From Trinickia sp. Y13 (GTDB lineage: Bacteria > Pseudomonadota > Gammaproteobacteria > Burkholderiales > Burkholderiaceae): a DNA stretch of 64,000 nucleotides. The stretch lies in contig NZ_JAKWFK010000008.1 of NCBI RefSeq assembly GCF_029522115.1, positions 243,748 to 307,747 of the forward strand, written 5' to 3'. Under the pieces are notes generated by a model, which saw only the letters and a program-made list of their open reading frames with translations, did not search any database and had not been told where the DNA came from. The position numbers were made by a program, and so were the translations under genes. Numbering within the stretch: position 1 is the first letter of the stretch; every line of letters begins with the position of its first letter. Below are positions 1 to 8,483 of this stretch, piece after piece.

Positions 1-439
1 AGAAGCACGTGCGACCGACCGCATCGATGCGATAGCGGCCCACCTCGATCACGGTCTGCGTAGCAGCCGCGCCGGGATAGGCCCGGCGGCCGAGCGCATC
101 GATGCGCGCGAGCAACTCGGAGTTTCCGATCGGTTTGACCATGTAATCGTCGGCGCCAGACGAGAGTGCGGTGACGATGTCCGCTTCGAGCGAGCGGCTC
201 GTCATGAACAGGATAGGAATTCGTTCGGTCAAATTGGCGCGCGCCCAGATCGTCACCTGGTGCCCCGTGACCCCGGGAACACTCCAATCGAGCAGCAGCA
301 AATCGTAACGCTCGCGTTTTAATCGGCGGATGAGCTGACTGCCATCGCGAAACACGTCGCATTCGTGACCGTTCGAAGTCAAGATCGACTCCATATGTTC
401 CGCGAGAATGTCGTCGTCTTCCAAATAAGCGATCTTCAT
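1..439 (-). CDS. Response regulator, receiver domain (3' end cut by window edge)
   Basis: The first 146 codons of a response regulator, read leftwards and cut by the window edge. The receiver domain spans residues 1-115: acidic pair at E7-D10, phospho-acceptor D51 in the string LLLLDWSVPG, T80-S81 in the active-site position and K102 in DYMVKPIG. After residue about 125 an output domain begins (VIEVGRYRID), which looks like the first strands of an OmpR-type winged helix, but too little is left to be sure. It is transcribed divergently from the FecR and CHASE2-kinase genes, so it may be the partner of that kinase; this is inferred from position only. Confidence 0.85.
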   Translation of the reverse strand, partial: MKIAYLEDDDILAEHMESILTSNGHECDVFRDGSQLIRRLKRERYDLLLLDWSVPGVTGHQVTIWARANLTERIPILFMTSRSLEADIVTALSSGADDYMVKPIGNSELLARIDALGRRAYPGAAATQTVIEVGRYRIDAVGRTCF

Positions 440-844
440 TTCGTACTGGTCTCGAATGGATGAATGACGTTTGCCTCTGAAGCGAGAAAGATTCGTGCGG
501 CACGCTTTTTCGTTCGAATTGTAGCGTTTTTACCAAAGTGTGGATTGGGGCCGGCGCAGCGCGAACGGCGATTGACATTTGTTTGCAATCGCTTTTGCTC
601 GCCGCATTTGTCTATCGGCGCGGCCCCATAACGTGTTCGCATGCGGCACTGCGCTCACGACATGAACGAATTCGATGCAAAGCGACGCGAAATTCGTTAA
701 GCTCGCGGGCTGGCAGCGCATGTCCACCAGCAAGTCCACCATTGCGCAGGGAATACTCGAAGAGGCGTCGATTCCGAGGCCGCCTCATGGCTCAGCGCAA
801 GCGCTGTTTCGTAAAAAAACAACGGAGCATTGATAGATACGACG
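440..844. other. Divergent intergenic region
   Basis: About 400 bp between the leftward response regulator and the rightward FecR gene. It should hold both promoters. A TTGACA hexamer lies at 572-577 on the plus strand but has no good -10 at 17 bp. Open frames here are short, disagree in strand and have no ribosome site, so I see no gene. Confidence 0.5.
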
Positions 845-2305
845 ATGCACAGCCGATTAGCCGTCTCTTGCGCAGCCTTGACCGGCGAAACATTCGATAT
901 CGACAACGGCGGACGTCTTTCGCGTCGATCGCGTTCGCTCGTGGCGTTGGCCGGCATAGCGCTTTCCCTGATATTTTCATTGCCCTTGCAAGCGCAGACG
1001 ATCGATGCGAACAAGACGGCCACTTACGTTACCGCGGCAGGGGATACGCTCTATGAAGTCGCGCAGCGCTATTTGAGCGATGTGCGCGGGTGGCGGGAGT
1101 TGGCGGGTCTGAATCACGTCAGCGCACCACGGCGGCTGCCTGCCGGCGTGGCGTTGCGCTTGCCGCTCGCTTTGCTGCGCCGCGATGCAATGCCGGTGAA
1201 CGTCATTGCAACGAGCGGTCCAGTGACGGTCCGAAGCCGCGGCACGCGGCTTCGCGTCGCGCTGGCGCCCGCGGTGCCGCTGCTCGTCGGGCGGGTGCTC
1301 GGCGAAAACGATGCGGTCAGCACTGGCCCCAACGGCTTTGCAACGCTCGAACTTGCCGATGGCTCGTATGTAAGTCTTACGCCCAACACCAGCATCGTGC
1401 TGTCGATCCTGCGCAAGATGGCGCTGACCGACATCAACGACCGCGTGATCGAACTCGAGCAGGGCGAGGTCAGCACCGAGGTGACGCACGCCAAACAGAG
1501 CGCAGACCGCTTCGAAATACGCACGCCGTCGATCGTCGCCGGCGTGCGCGGGACACACTTTCGCGTCCAGATGTCGCCTTCGATGACGGCAATCGAGGTG
1601 CTCGACGGCAAAGTCGCACTCGGTGCGGCCAAAGATGCCGCTCGGCCCGAAGTGAACCGTCCCGCCAGCGCAGCGCAATTGATCGCGGCGGGTGAGGGCA
1701 GCGCCACGCCCCTCGGCGGGGACATCGGCGCGCCTTTGCCGTTGCTGCCCGCACCGGCCCTCGTCGATCCCGCGAAGGTGCAAGACGCCAAAGCCGTTTC
1801 CTTCGATCTCGAGCCGCAAGCCGGCGCGCAAGCGTATCGCGTGCAGATCGCGCGTGACGCCGATTTGCTCGACGTGATCCGCGAGACGCGCGTGCAAGCG
1901 CCGACGGCCGGGTTCACGGACGTGCCCGACGGCACCTACTTCGTGCGCGTATCCGCGATCGATCATCATGGCCTGGAAGGGCTGCCCCGCATCTATGCGT
2001 TCGAGCGCCGTGAGAACGAGGTCCACGCCACCGCCGCGCCGACCAACGGCTTGCATGAATACCGGTTCCTTTGGCGAGCCTCGCGCGCCGAAACCGGCGC
2101 CGGCACGCGGTTCCGCCTAGTGCTTTCGCACTATCGAGATCTGCGCGACCCCGTGGTCGACGCAGTGGATTTGACAACCACGTCGCTCGTTGTTTCACGA
2201 TTGCCGCCCGGCGATTACTACTGGTGCGTGACCGCCGAGCAATACGAACATGGGCGCTTTTACCAGACGATTGGCCCGGTGCGCGAATTCACACTGGCTC
2301 ATTGA
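845..2305 (+). CDS. LysM and FecR domain protein, exported
   Basis: A 486-residue protein. A hydrophobic segment at residues 31-50, ending in QAQT, looks like a late signal peptide. A LysM peptidoglycan-binding module follows (about 60-107, YVTAAGDTLYEVAQRYL) and then a FecR domain (about 155-262, with the TPSIVAGVRGTHFRV signature). The last 200 residues contain two beta-rich repeats ending in GTYFVRVSA and GDYYWCVTA, resembling Fn3-type modules. The gene ends 11 bp before the CHASE2 kinase, so the two are probably one operon and this protein may be a cell-wall sensor for it. The start is uncertain: a TTG at 830 is also in frame, and the only Shine-Dalgarno-like GGAG (824-827) is poorly spaced for either. 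Confidence 0.8.
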   Translation: MHSRLAVSCAALTGETFDIDNGGRLSRRSRSLVALAGIALSLIFSLPLQAQTIDANKTATYVTAAGDTLYEVAQRYLSDVRGWRELAGLNHVSAPRRLPAGVALRLPLALLRRDAMPVNVIATSGPVTVRSRGTRLRVALAPAVPLLVGRVLGENDAVSTGPNGFATLELADGSYVSLTPNTSIVLSILRKMALTDINDRVIELEQGEVSTEVTHAKQSADRFEIRTPSIVAGVRGTHFRVQMSPSMTAIEVLDGKVALGAAKDAARPEVNRPASAAQLIAAGEGSATPLGGDIGAPLPLLPAPALVDPAKVQDAKAVSFDLEPQAGAQAYRVQIARDADLLDVIRETRVQAPTAGFTDVPDGTYFVRVSAIDHHGLEGLPRIYAFERRENEVHATAAPTNGLHEYRFLWRASRAETGAGTRFRLVLSHYRDLRDPVVDAVDLTTTSLVVSRLPPGDYYWCVTAEQYEHGRFYQTIGPVREFTLAH

Positions 2306-2316
2306 GGAAAGTGAGA

Positions 2317-4755
2317 ATGACGCATGAGCAGACGCTCGCCACGCCGTCCCAGCATCGGTCGAAATGGCGGCCGGCGCTCAGCGTTTGGCAACGCTTCGTG
2401 TGCGAATGGCTCGTCATCGGCAGCCTTGGAGTTGCGATCGTCTCGGCCTGCGTCTACGGGCAAATCGCCGCCAACCTCGATCGGCTCCTCTACGATCGGC
2501 TGCTGACGTTTCATACGCAACCGCTCGCCCGCGATATCGCGATCGTCAGCATCAACGACGAAAGCGTGTCGCAGCATGGGCGTTGGCCGTGGCCGCGCGA
2601 TTTGCAAGCTCGCTTGATCGATGCCGTGGCGCGCGCAGGCGCGGCGGCCATCGTCTATGACGTGCTGCTGACGGAGCCCGCCACGGGAGACGACGAGCTG
2701 GCTCGGGCGCTGCACGCGGCGCCCACTTATTTACCGTTGTTCGTGAATCCGCGCGGCGGCGCGGAAGTCGTCCGCCCGTTGCCCCGGTTCGCCGCGGCGG
2801 CAGCGGCCAGCGGGCATATCGATGTCGAGCCCGATCCGGACGGCATCGTACGCGGCGTTTCTTTGCAAGAGAGCGCTGGGGGAGCGAGTTGGCCTTACAT
2901 CGTCGTGCCGTTGTTCAACGACATTCGTAGCGGCAAGATCGGGATCGCAGATGGGCGTTACCGCACCGATCGCAGCGAATCGATGGCGACGGTCGTCGGG
3001 GCTTCCGACGAGGCGTTCGAACGCGCGGGAACACGCATACTCGTTCCGTTCTCGGCGCGGCTGCCGCAGGAGGATTACTTCTCTGCCGGGCAATTGCTCG
3101 CAGGCAACGTCCCTTCCGGCGCATTGCGCGGCAAAGTCGTATTCGTCGGGTTGACGGCCTCGGGCCTATACACGCATTTGGCGACGCCCCTATCGGGGCG
3201 GTGGGGCCCGACTTCCGATACCTTGCTTCACGCCAATGTGCTCAGCGCGTTGTTGACGGGGCGCGCGATCCATCAGATGGATTCGACTTGGCTCTTTGCC
3301 CTATCGTTGACCGTGCTGGCCATTTTGCTCGCGGGTTTCCTGTTCTTTTCGCCGTGGCGAACGCTCGTCATGACCTTCGGCTTGGGCGTCGTTTCGATCA
3401 CGCTCAGCGCCGTCATGCTAGAACGCGGTTATGTCTGGATCTCCCCGACACCGGCCTTGGTCACATTGCTGATCGTCTATCCGTTGTGGAGCTGGCGCAG
3501 GCTGGAAATGACGATGTGGCGCTTGCAACGCGAGCTTCAGCGGCTAGCCGACGATGCGGACATTTTGCCCAACCTCTCGGCGCAGCCGCGTGGGGCGCGC
3601 GGCGATGCGCTCGAGCGGCATATCGCACTCGTCGAGCAAGCGGCCGATCGCGTACGAGATATGAAGCGGTTCGTCTGGGATTGCCTCAATAGCTTGCCCG
3701 AGCCGATTCTGATCGCCGATAGCCAAGGTCTCGTGTGCGTCGCGAACAAAGCGGCGCGTAACTATTTCGCGCGCATGGGCAGCCCCGCGCCCGAGGGTCG
3801 CGCACTGATCCACGCCCTTGGGGAACTCACGTTCGTCAAGACGATCGGTCCGGAGGGTGCTACCGACACCGAGCTTCAAGCGCATTGGCCGGCGGTGCTC
3901 GACCCGACCGATATGCGCCGCGTGTGGGCCGTCAAACGCGGTATCGAAGTGCGCGACCGCATCGGCCGCGACTACCTATTGCGCTATGCCAGGTGCCGCA
4001 ACGCGCGCGGCGAAGTGTCGGGATACTGGGTGGTCGGCCTAGTGGAAGTGACGGCGCTTCATACCGCCGAACAAGCGCGGGAAGATGCATTGAGGCTGTT
4101 GTCTCACGACATGCGCTCGCCGCACGCATCGGTGCTCGCGTTGATCGAAGAAGAGATCGCCTCGACGACTTCCGACCGCATGCGCACGCTATTGCAGCAC
4201 ATCGAGCGCTACACGCGGCGCGCGCTGACGTTGGCCGACGATTTCGTGCAACTGACACGCGCGGAATCGCAAGCCTACGATTTCGAACCCGTGAACCTTG
4301 TCGACGTCGCGCTCGATGCGAGCGACGAGATCTGGCCGCAGGCCCGCGCCAAGCGGATCCGCATCGAGACGCGGTTCGACTCGGAAGCGCACTGGATTCG
4401 CGCCGACCGCTCGCTGATGACGCGGGCGATCACGAACCTGCTGAACAACGCCGTCAAGTACAGCCCGAACGATACGGTCGTTCAGATGAGTTTGGCGCCA
4501 GGCGCACCGGGGCGCATCGACTGCCGCATCGCCGATCAAGGCTACGGCATGGCCGAAGAGGCGCGCGCTCATATGTTCGAGCGCTTCCGCCGCTTCCGGG
4601 TGCCGGGCCAGCCGCACTCGCAGGGCGCGGGACTCGGCATGGCGCTCGTCAAGACCGTGATCACGCGCCATGAAGGCGAGGTGAAAGTGGAGAGCGAGCT
4701 CGGGCGCGGGACGGTCGTCACCGTGTCGGTGCCGCAGTGGGACGGCGAAATTTGA
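2317..4755 (+). CDS. CHASE2-domain sensor histidine kinase
   Basis: An 812-residue membrane kinase. Order: one N-terminal membrane helix (about 32-52), a large extracytoplasmic CHASE2 domain (about 60-335), three closely spaced membrane helices (about 345-425), a short coiled coil, a PAS-like region (about 465-590), then the kinase core. The phosphate-accepting His is H597 in LSHDMRSP. The N box reads NLLNNAVKYSP, and the G boxes are DQGYGMAEE and GAGLGMALVK. All key residues are present. CHASE2 kinases sense an unknown periplasmic signal. The start at 2317 has a GAGGAAAGTGAG ribosome site; the frame stays open upstream but only inside the FecR gene. Likely co-transcribed with the FecR gene and functionally tied to the divergent response regulator. 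Confidence 0.9.
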   Translation: MTHEQTLATPSQHRSKWRPALSVWQRFVCEWLVIGSLGVAIVSACVYGQIAANLDRLLYDRLLTFHTQPLARDIAIVSINDESVSQHGRWPWPRDLQARLIDAVARAGAAAIVYDVLLTEPATGDDELARALHAAPTYLPLFVNPRGGAEVVRPLPRFAAAAAASGHIDVEPDPDGIVRGVSLQESAGGASWPYIVVPLFNDIRSGKIGIADGRYRTDRSESMATVVGASDEAFERAGTRILVPFSARLPQEDYFSAGQLLAGNVPSGALRGKVVFVGLTASGLYTHLATPLSGRWGPTSDTLLHANVLSALLTGRAIHQMDSTWLFALSLTVLAILLAGFLFFSPWRTLVMTFGLGVVSITLSAVMLERGYVWISPTPALVTLLIVYPLWSWRRLEMTMWRLQRELQRLADDADILPNLSAQPRGARGDALERHIALVEQAADRVRDMKRFVWDCLNSLPEPILIADSQGLVCVANKAARNYFARMGSPAPEGRALIHALGELTFVKTIGPEGATDTELQAHWPAVLDPTDMRRVWAVKRGIEVRDRIGRDYLLRYARCRNARGEVSGYWVVGLVEVTALHTAEQAREDALRLLSHDMRSPHASVLALIEEEIASTTSDRMRTLLQHIERYTRRALTLADDFVQLTRAESQAYDFEPVNLVDVALDASDEIWPQARAKRIRIETRFDSEAHWIRADRSLMTRAITNLLNNAVKYSPNDTVVQMSLAPGAPGRIDCRIADQGYGMAEEARAHMFERFRRFRVPGQPHSQGAGLGMALVKTVITRHEGEVKVESELGRGTVVTVSVPQWDGEI

Positions 4756-4834
4756 ATGGGGGCCCGCTGTCCGGCGCCGCGGCGCGCCCAGCCGGACCCG
4801 TGACGACAATGACTACACAAACATTCGATCGAAC

Positions 4835-5479
4835 ATGAGACCGATATTGCTGCTGGCGGCTTGCGCGGCCGTGCTGACAGGATGCGCGGGGACGGAGACG
4901 GCCGTGCGCGTGCGCGCCGCGCCGGGGTTCAACCCAGGCGAGCACACGTACGCGTTTGCGGAGAGTCTGCAGGGCGTCGTCGATCCCGACGCAGCGCGCT
5001 GGGAAGCTGCCGTCGCTGGGCGGCTCGCGCAGGTCGGGTTTGTCGCCGCGCCGGCTCCGTCCGCCCACTATCGCGTCGCGCTCTCGCACGACACGCATCC
5101 TGCGTCCGTCGCCGTGCTCGATGCACATTGCGCCGAGACGAGCCCGTGCGGCGCGCCGCCGCCGTTGCGCGCCCCGGGCTTTCCCTGGCCGGGCATGAAG
5201 ACCTACGCACATTCGCTCACCCTGCGGTTCTTCGATCGCGACGATGGGCGGGAAGTCTATGCCGTGAGCGCGACCAAGCGCGATCGCGAACCGCGCGCCG
5301 CGGTTGCCATCGACGCGCTCGTCGCGAGCGCTTTGGCACGCGTGCCGTTTCAGCGCGAAACACTTCGCGAGGCCAGCGGCGCCAACGAAAACCGCGCGAC
5401 CGAATGGAAAGTGACGTTGCGCGAGGGCGATCGCAATGCCGAGCCACGCGTGAGCGGCGTCTCTCCCATGCCGCGTTGA
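4835..5479 (+). CDS. Small lipoprotein, DUF4136-like
   Basis: A 214-residue protein with a lipoprotein signal: MRPILLLAACAAVLTGCAG, with the lipobox cysteine at residue 17. The rest (ARWEAAVAGRLAQVGF, LTLRFFDRDDGREVYAVSATKRDRE) has the strand-helix pattern of DUF4136 lipoproteins, which are outer-membrane proteins of unknown role. It starts 79 bp after the kinase gene and may be read through from it. Family assignment is from pattern only; export and lipidation are well supported. Confidence 0.7.
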   Translation: MRPILLLAACAAVLTGCAGTETAVRVRAAPGFNPGEHTYAFAESLQGVVDPDAARWEAAVAGRLAQVGFVAAPAPSAHYRVALSHDTHPASVAVLDAHCAETSPCGAPPPLRAPGFPWPGMKTYAHSLTLRFFDRDDGREVYAVSATKRDREPRAAVAIDALVASALARVPFQRETLREASGANENRATEWKVTLREGDRNAEPRVSGVSPMPR

Positions 5480-5573
5480 GGCGCTTGCGCGCCACATTGT
5501 GCTAGCGCGCACGAAGCTAGCAGCTTTGGCAGGTCCGTAACGCCGTGCCGGCTGATAGATTCGCGGGCGGACA

Positions 5574-6170
5574 ATGTCTTGGCTCGGAATCATGATCGAA
5601 CATGTCGCATACATAAAAACAGGGTTCGTCGGGGCCGTCGCGGCTGCCGGCGCATCGCTCGGCATCGTGGCGAGCACGGTACCGGCGGCGGGTGCGGCGC
5701 CGCAGGGGACGGTGGCCACGGTTAACGGCGTCCCAGTGACGCGCAGCGCGCTCGACGCCGCCTTGGCGGCAGCGCAGCGATCCGGCACTGCGGCAGAGCA
5801 ACGCGAATTCAAACAGCGCTTGATTGCTTGCGAGTTGCTTCGACAAGCGGCGCGGCAAGCGCAGCGAAGACCGCCAGGCCAGGGCTTCGCCGCGCAGTCG
5901 GGCGGCATGCCCGCATGTTCGACGCCTGAAATCAGGTCGTACGTCATGCACGGCGTGCGCCCGGCCGCCGTGACCGAGGCACAGGTGCGCGCACGTTACA
6001 GCGCACTGGCTCGTGCGCACGCGCTACCGCCCTCCGGTGCCGGGCAAGCGCCCACCGCATTCGCCCAGGTGGCCGCATCGCTTCGGCGGCAGATGGAGGC
6101 CGAACGACTGGACGACGCCATTCGCCTGTTCGCAGACCGCCTTCTTACGGACGCAAAGATCGAGCAGTAA
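5574..6170 (+). CDS. SurA/PpiC N-terminal-like protein without the isomerase domain
   Basis: A 198-residue protein with an uncleaved or late hydrophobic segment (about 15-42). The next stretch, TVATVNGVPVTRSALDAAL, is the typical start of SurA_N-type periplasmic foldases ('VNGxxIT...'), and helices follow with QREFKQRLIACELLRQAA. The parvulin PPIase domain that usually follows is absent: the protein ends after another helix that would normally come after that domain. It may be a chaperone-only relative. Downstream is a GGDEF-family gene with its own ribosome site. Function not certain. Confidence 0.6.
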   Translation: MSWLGIMIEHVAYIKTGFVGAVAAAGASLGIVASTVPAAGAAPQGTVATVNGVPVTRSALDAALAAAQRSGTAAEQREFKQRLIACELLRQAARQAQRRPPGQGFAAQSGGMPACSTPEIRSYVMHGVRPAAVTEAQVRARYSALARAHALPPSGAGQAPTAFAQVAASLRRQMEAERLDDAIRLFADRLLTDAKIEQ

Positions 6171-6263
6171 AAGCTTGCATCCGGCGACAGGCCCGGCTCG
6201 TGCTCGGCGCAAATCTTCCGTAGAATGCGCAGGCGGGCCGATCCCTCTGCGTGGAGACAAGCG

Positions 6264-7667
6264 ATGAGCATAACAACGACGCCGTCCGACGATACCCTGC
6301 CGTCAGTTCGCCGCATCACCGGCTGGTACGCGAACTTTCTCCTAGCAGCGTTTGCGCTGCTGCCTGGCTACCTGATCGCCTATCTCTACTATTTCCAAGA
6401 CCCTCGGCTGTTGTTCGAAAGTCATACGTTTCATGAATTCGCCATTGCGGCCGCGACGCTCGAAGGCGCGTTCGTCAGCTACGTGAGCTGGCAATGCTAT
6501 CGCCTCTCGGGCGAACCGCTCTTGCGCTGGTTGACGCTCGGCTTCACGGGGTTCGTACTGGTCTATGCGCCGCATGGCGCATTCACGCCCCTCGCGCACC
6601 GCCATATGTGGCTGTTCCTGCTGTACGGGCCAGCCTCGCGTCTCGTGATGGCGATCCTGCTGTTCATCGGCCTGCTGTCCTACGAGGCGCGCACCGACTC
6701 CGTCGATCGGCGCACGGATCGATGGCTGTGGGGGATGTGGATGGTTGCATTCGTCGTCGTCGATCTCTTGGTCGCCGTGCTCGCGAATTCGGCAATCGCC
6801 GGGGCGCTGGCAGTGCGGCTATCGCTCGAAGGCGGCGCATTGGCGATTTCGCTGCTCAATGTGGCCTGTTTGGTCGCGCGCAGAATTCACTCGCCGCTCA
6901 TGCAAATCTTCGGTATTTCCGTGATGGCGTTCGCGTTGTCTTCACTCGCCTTCATTCTCGGAAAACCGTGGAATCACATGTGGTGGCTGGCCCACGCCAT
7001 TTTCGCGGGCGGCTTCTTCTTGCTCAGCTACGGCATCGTTCAGGCCTTTCACACCACTCGTTCGTTTTCGACGATTTACAGCCAAGCCGATCTCTTGGCC
7101 CGCCTGCAACAAGAAATGACGCGCACCGAGGGCGCGTTGCAAGAGCTGCAACGCAGCAATCAAAAGCTCGAATCGCTCGCGGCCATCGATCCGCTGACCG
7201 GCGCAACCAACCGGCGCGCGTTCGTCGAGCGCCTCGAGGCCGAAGCCGTCGCGGCTAGGCGAGGCGGCACGGCATTCTCACTGCTCGCGCTCGACATCGA
7301 CAATTTGCAGCGTATCAATGAACGTTTCGGCGAACGCAAGGGCGATGAAATCCTGAAAGCCGCCACGGCCACATGCATGGAAGCGATGCGGCCGTATCAA
7401 GGTCTCGCGCGGGTTGGCGGGGGCGAGTTCATGGCGATGCTGCCCCATGCCGCGCTCGATACGGCGCTCATGGTAGGGGAGCGCATTCGCACGTCGATTC
7501 AGTCGTTGCACTTCGAGGGCGGGGTCGAACGATTCTCGGTCACCGCGAGCGTCGGCATCGCCCAATTCGGGCCCGACGGCACGACGGGCGATGCCGTCAT
7601 GCGCACAGCCGACGAGCGCTTGAAGCGAGCGAAGACGCACGGACGCAACTGCGTCATCGCCGTCTGA
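6264..7667 (+). CDS. Membrane GGDEF-family protein with degenerate signature
   Basis: A 467-residue protein. Seven to eight membrane helices fill residues about 15-265, a short coiled coil follows (LLARLQQEMTRTEGALQEL), and then a GGDEF domain (about 300-467). The domain start (DPLTGATNRRAF) and the metal-site strand (LLALDIDNLQRINERFGERKGDEIL) are normal. The signature, however, reads RVGGGEF: residue 387 is Gly where diguanylate cyclases need Asp or Glu for the metal and base. No RxxD inhibitory site is visible before it. Active-site loss suggests a c-di-GMP or GTP sensor rather than an enzyme. The start is chosen for the ribosome site GGAG at 6253-6256. Confidence 0.85.
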   Translation: MSITTTPSDDTLPSVRRITGWYANFLLAAFALLPGYLIAYLYYFQDPRLLFESHTFHEFAIAAATLEGAFVSYVSWQCYRLSGEPLLRWLTLGFTGFVLVYAPHGAFTPLAHRHMWLFLLYGPASRLVMAILLFIGLLSYEARTDSVDRRTDRWLWGMWMVAFVVVDLLVAVLANSAIAGALAVRLSLEGGALAISLLNVACLVARRIHSPLMQIFGISVMAFALSSLAFILGKPWNHMWWLAHAIFAGGFFLLSYGIVQAFHTTRSFSTIYSQADLLARLQQEMTRTEGALQELQRSNQKLESLAAIDPLTGATNRRAFVERLEAEAVAARRGGTAFSLLALDIDNLQRINERFGERKGDEILKAATATCMEAMRPYQGLARVGGGEFMAMLPHAALDTALMVGERIRTSIQSLHFEGGVERFSVTASVGIAQFGPDGTTGDAVMRTADERLKRAKTHGRNCVIAV

Positions 7668-7752
7668 ACCGTACGCCCGACACAGGCGCAGAAGCGGCCC
7701 GATCGAAGGACAACCGCAAGCGATTCGATCGCCGCCGCTCGATGCAGTCGCG

Positions 7753-7769
7753 CTTAAGGCTGCGTTAAG
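7753..7769 (+). promoter_or_regulatory. PmrA/QseB-type direct-repeat box
   Basis: CTTAAG at 7753-7758 and GTTAAG at 7764-7769 form a direct repeat of TTAAG with an 11-bp period. PmrA/QseB/BasR-type regulators bind TTAA-containing half-sites spaced one helical turn apart. It lies 51 bp before the response-regulator gene, which fits autoregulation. Confidence 0.5.
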
Positions 7770-7820
7770 CGGCGCTATGTCATGCTGCGCCGCGCAAAGC
7801 CACTTGGAAACGGATGAATC

Positions 7821-8483
7821 ATGCGTTTGCTGTTGATCGAAGACGACCGAATGATCGCCGAGCCCGTGCTCGATGCCATGCGCCGCGCCGGCTATGCGAT
7901 CGACTGGGCTCAGGACGGGCGCGCGGCCGAGCTCTCGCTCGGCAACGACGTCTACGATCTCGTGCTGTTGGATCTTGGGCTGCCGAAGAAGGACGGTATC
8001 GCTGTCCTGCGCTCTTATCGCGACGCAGGCGGTAGCGCGCCCGTCATCATCCTGACCGCGCGCGATGCAGTCGATGAACGCGTGCGCGGCCTCGATACGG
8101 GGGCCGACGATTACCTCGTCAAACCGTTCGACCTCGACGAGCTCGCAGCGCGCGTCCGAGCACTGCTGCGACGGCGCACCGGCCAGAAGCAGCCCGTCTA
8201 CACCCACGGTGAACTCGCGCTCGATCCCGCGGCTCACGAGGTCACCAAAAACGGCGTGCCCGTGCCGCTCGTCCCTCGAGAGTTTGCCCTGCTGCACGCA
8301 CTGATCGAAGCGCCTACGCGTGTGCATACGAAGCCGGAACTCGAAGAGAAGCTTTACGGCTGGGGGGCGGAGGTGGGCAGTAACGCGGTGGAAGTCCATG
8401 TTCACAGCTTGCGCCGCAAGATCGGCCCCGAGCAAATTGTGACCGTGCGCGGCGTCGGCTATCGTTTGAAGCGCGTCGTATGA
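7821..8483 (+). CDS. OmpR/PhoB-family response regulator (QseB/PmrA-like)
   Basis: A 220-residue two-domain regulator. Receiver: acidic pair E7-D9, phospho-acceptor D51 (LVLLDLGLPKKDG), T79 and K101 (DDYLVKPFDL). A winged-helix output domain follows from about 125, with VPLVPREFALLHALIEAP and the recognition-helix region NAVEVHVHSLRRKIG, ending at the usual VRGVGYRL. Length and order are those of QseB/PmrA/BasR regulators. The stop overlaps the kinase start by 4 bp, so the pair is translationally coupled. A TTAAG direct repeat upstream suggests self-control. Confidence 0.93.
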   Translation: MRLLLIEDDRMIAEPVLDAMRRAGYAIDWAQDGRAAELSLGNDVYDLVLLDLGLPKKDGIAVLRSYRDAGGSAPVIILTARDAVDERVRGLDTGADDYLVKPFDLDELAARVRALLRRRTGQKQPVYTHGELALDPAAHEVTKNGVPVPLVPREFALLHALIEAPTRVHTKPELEEKLYGWGAEVGSNAVEVHVHSLRRKIGPEQIVTVRGVGYRLKRVV

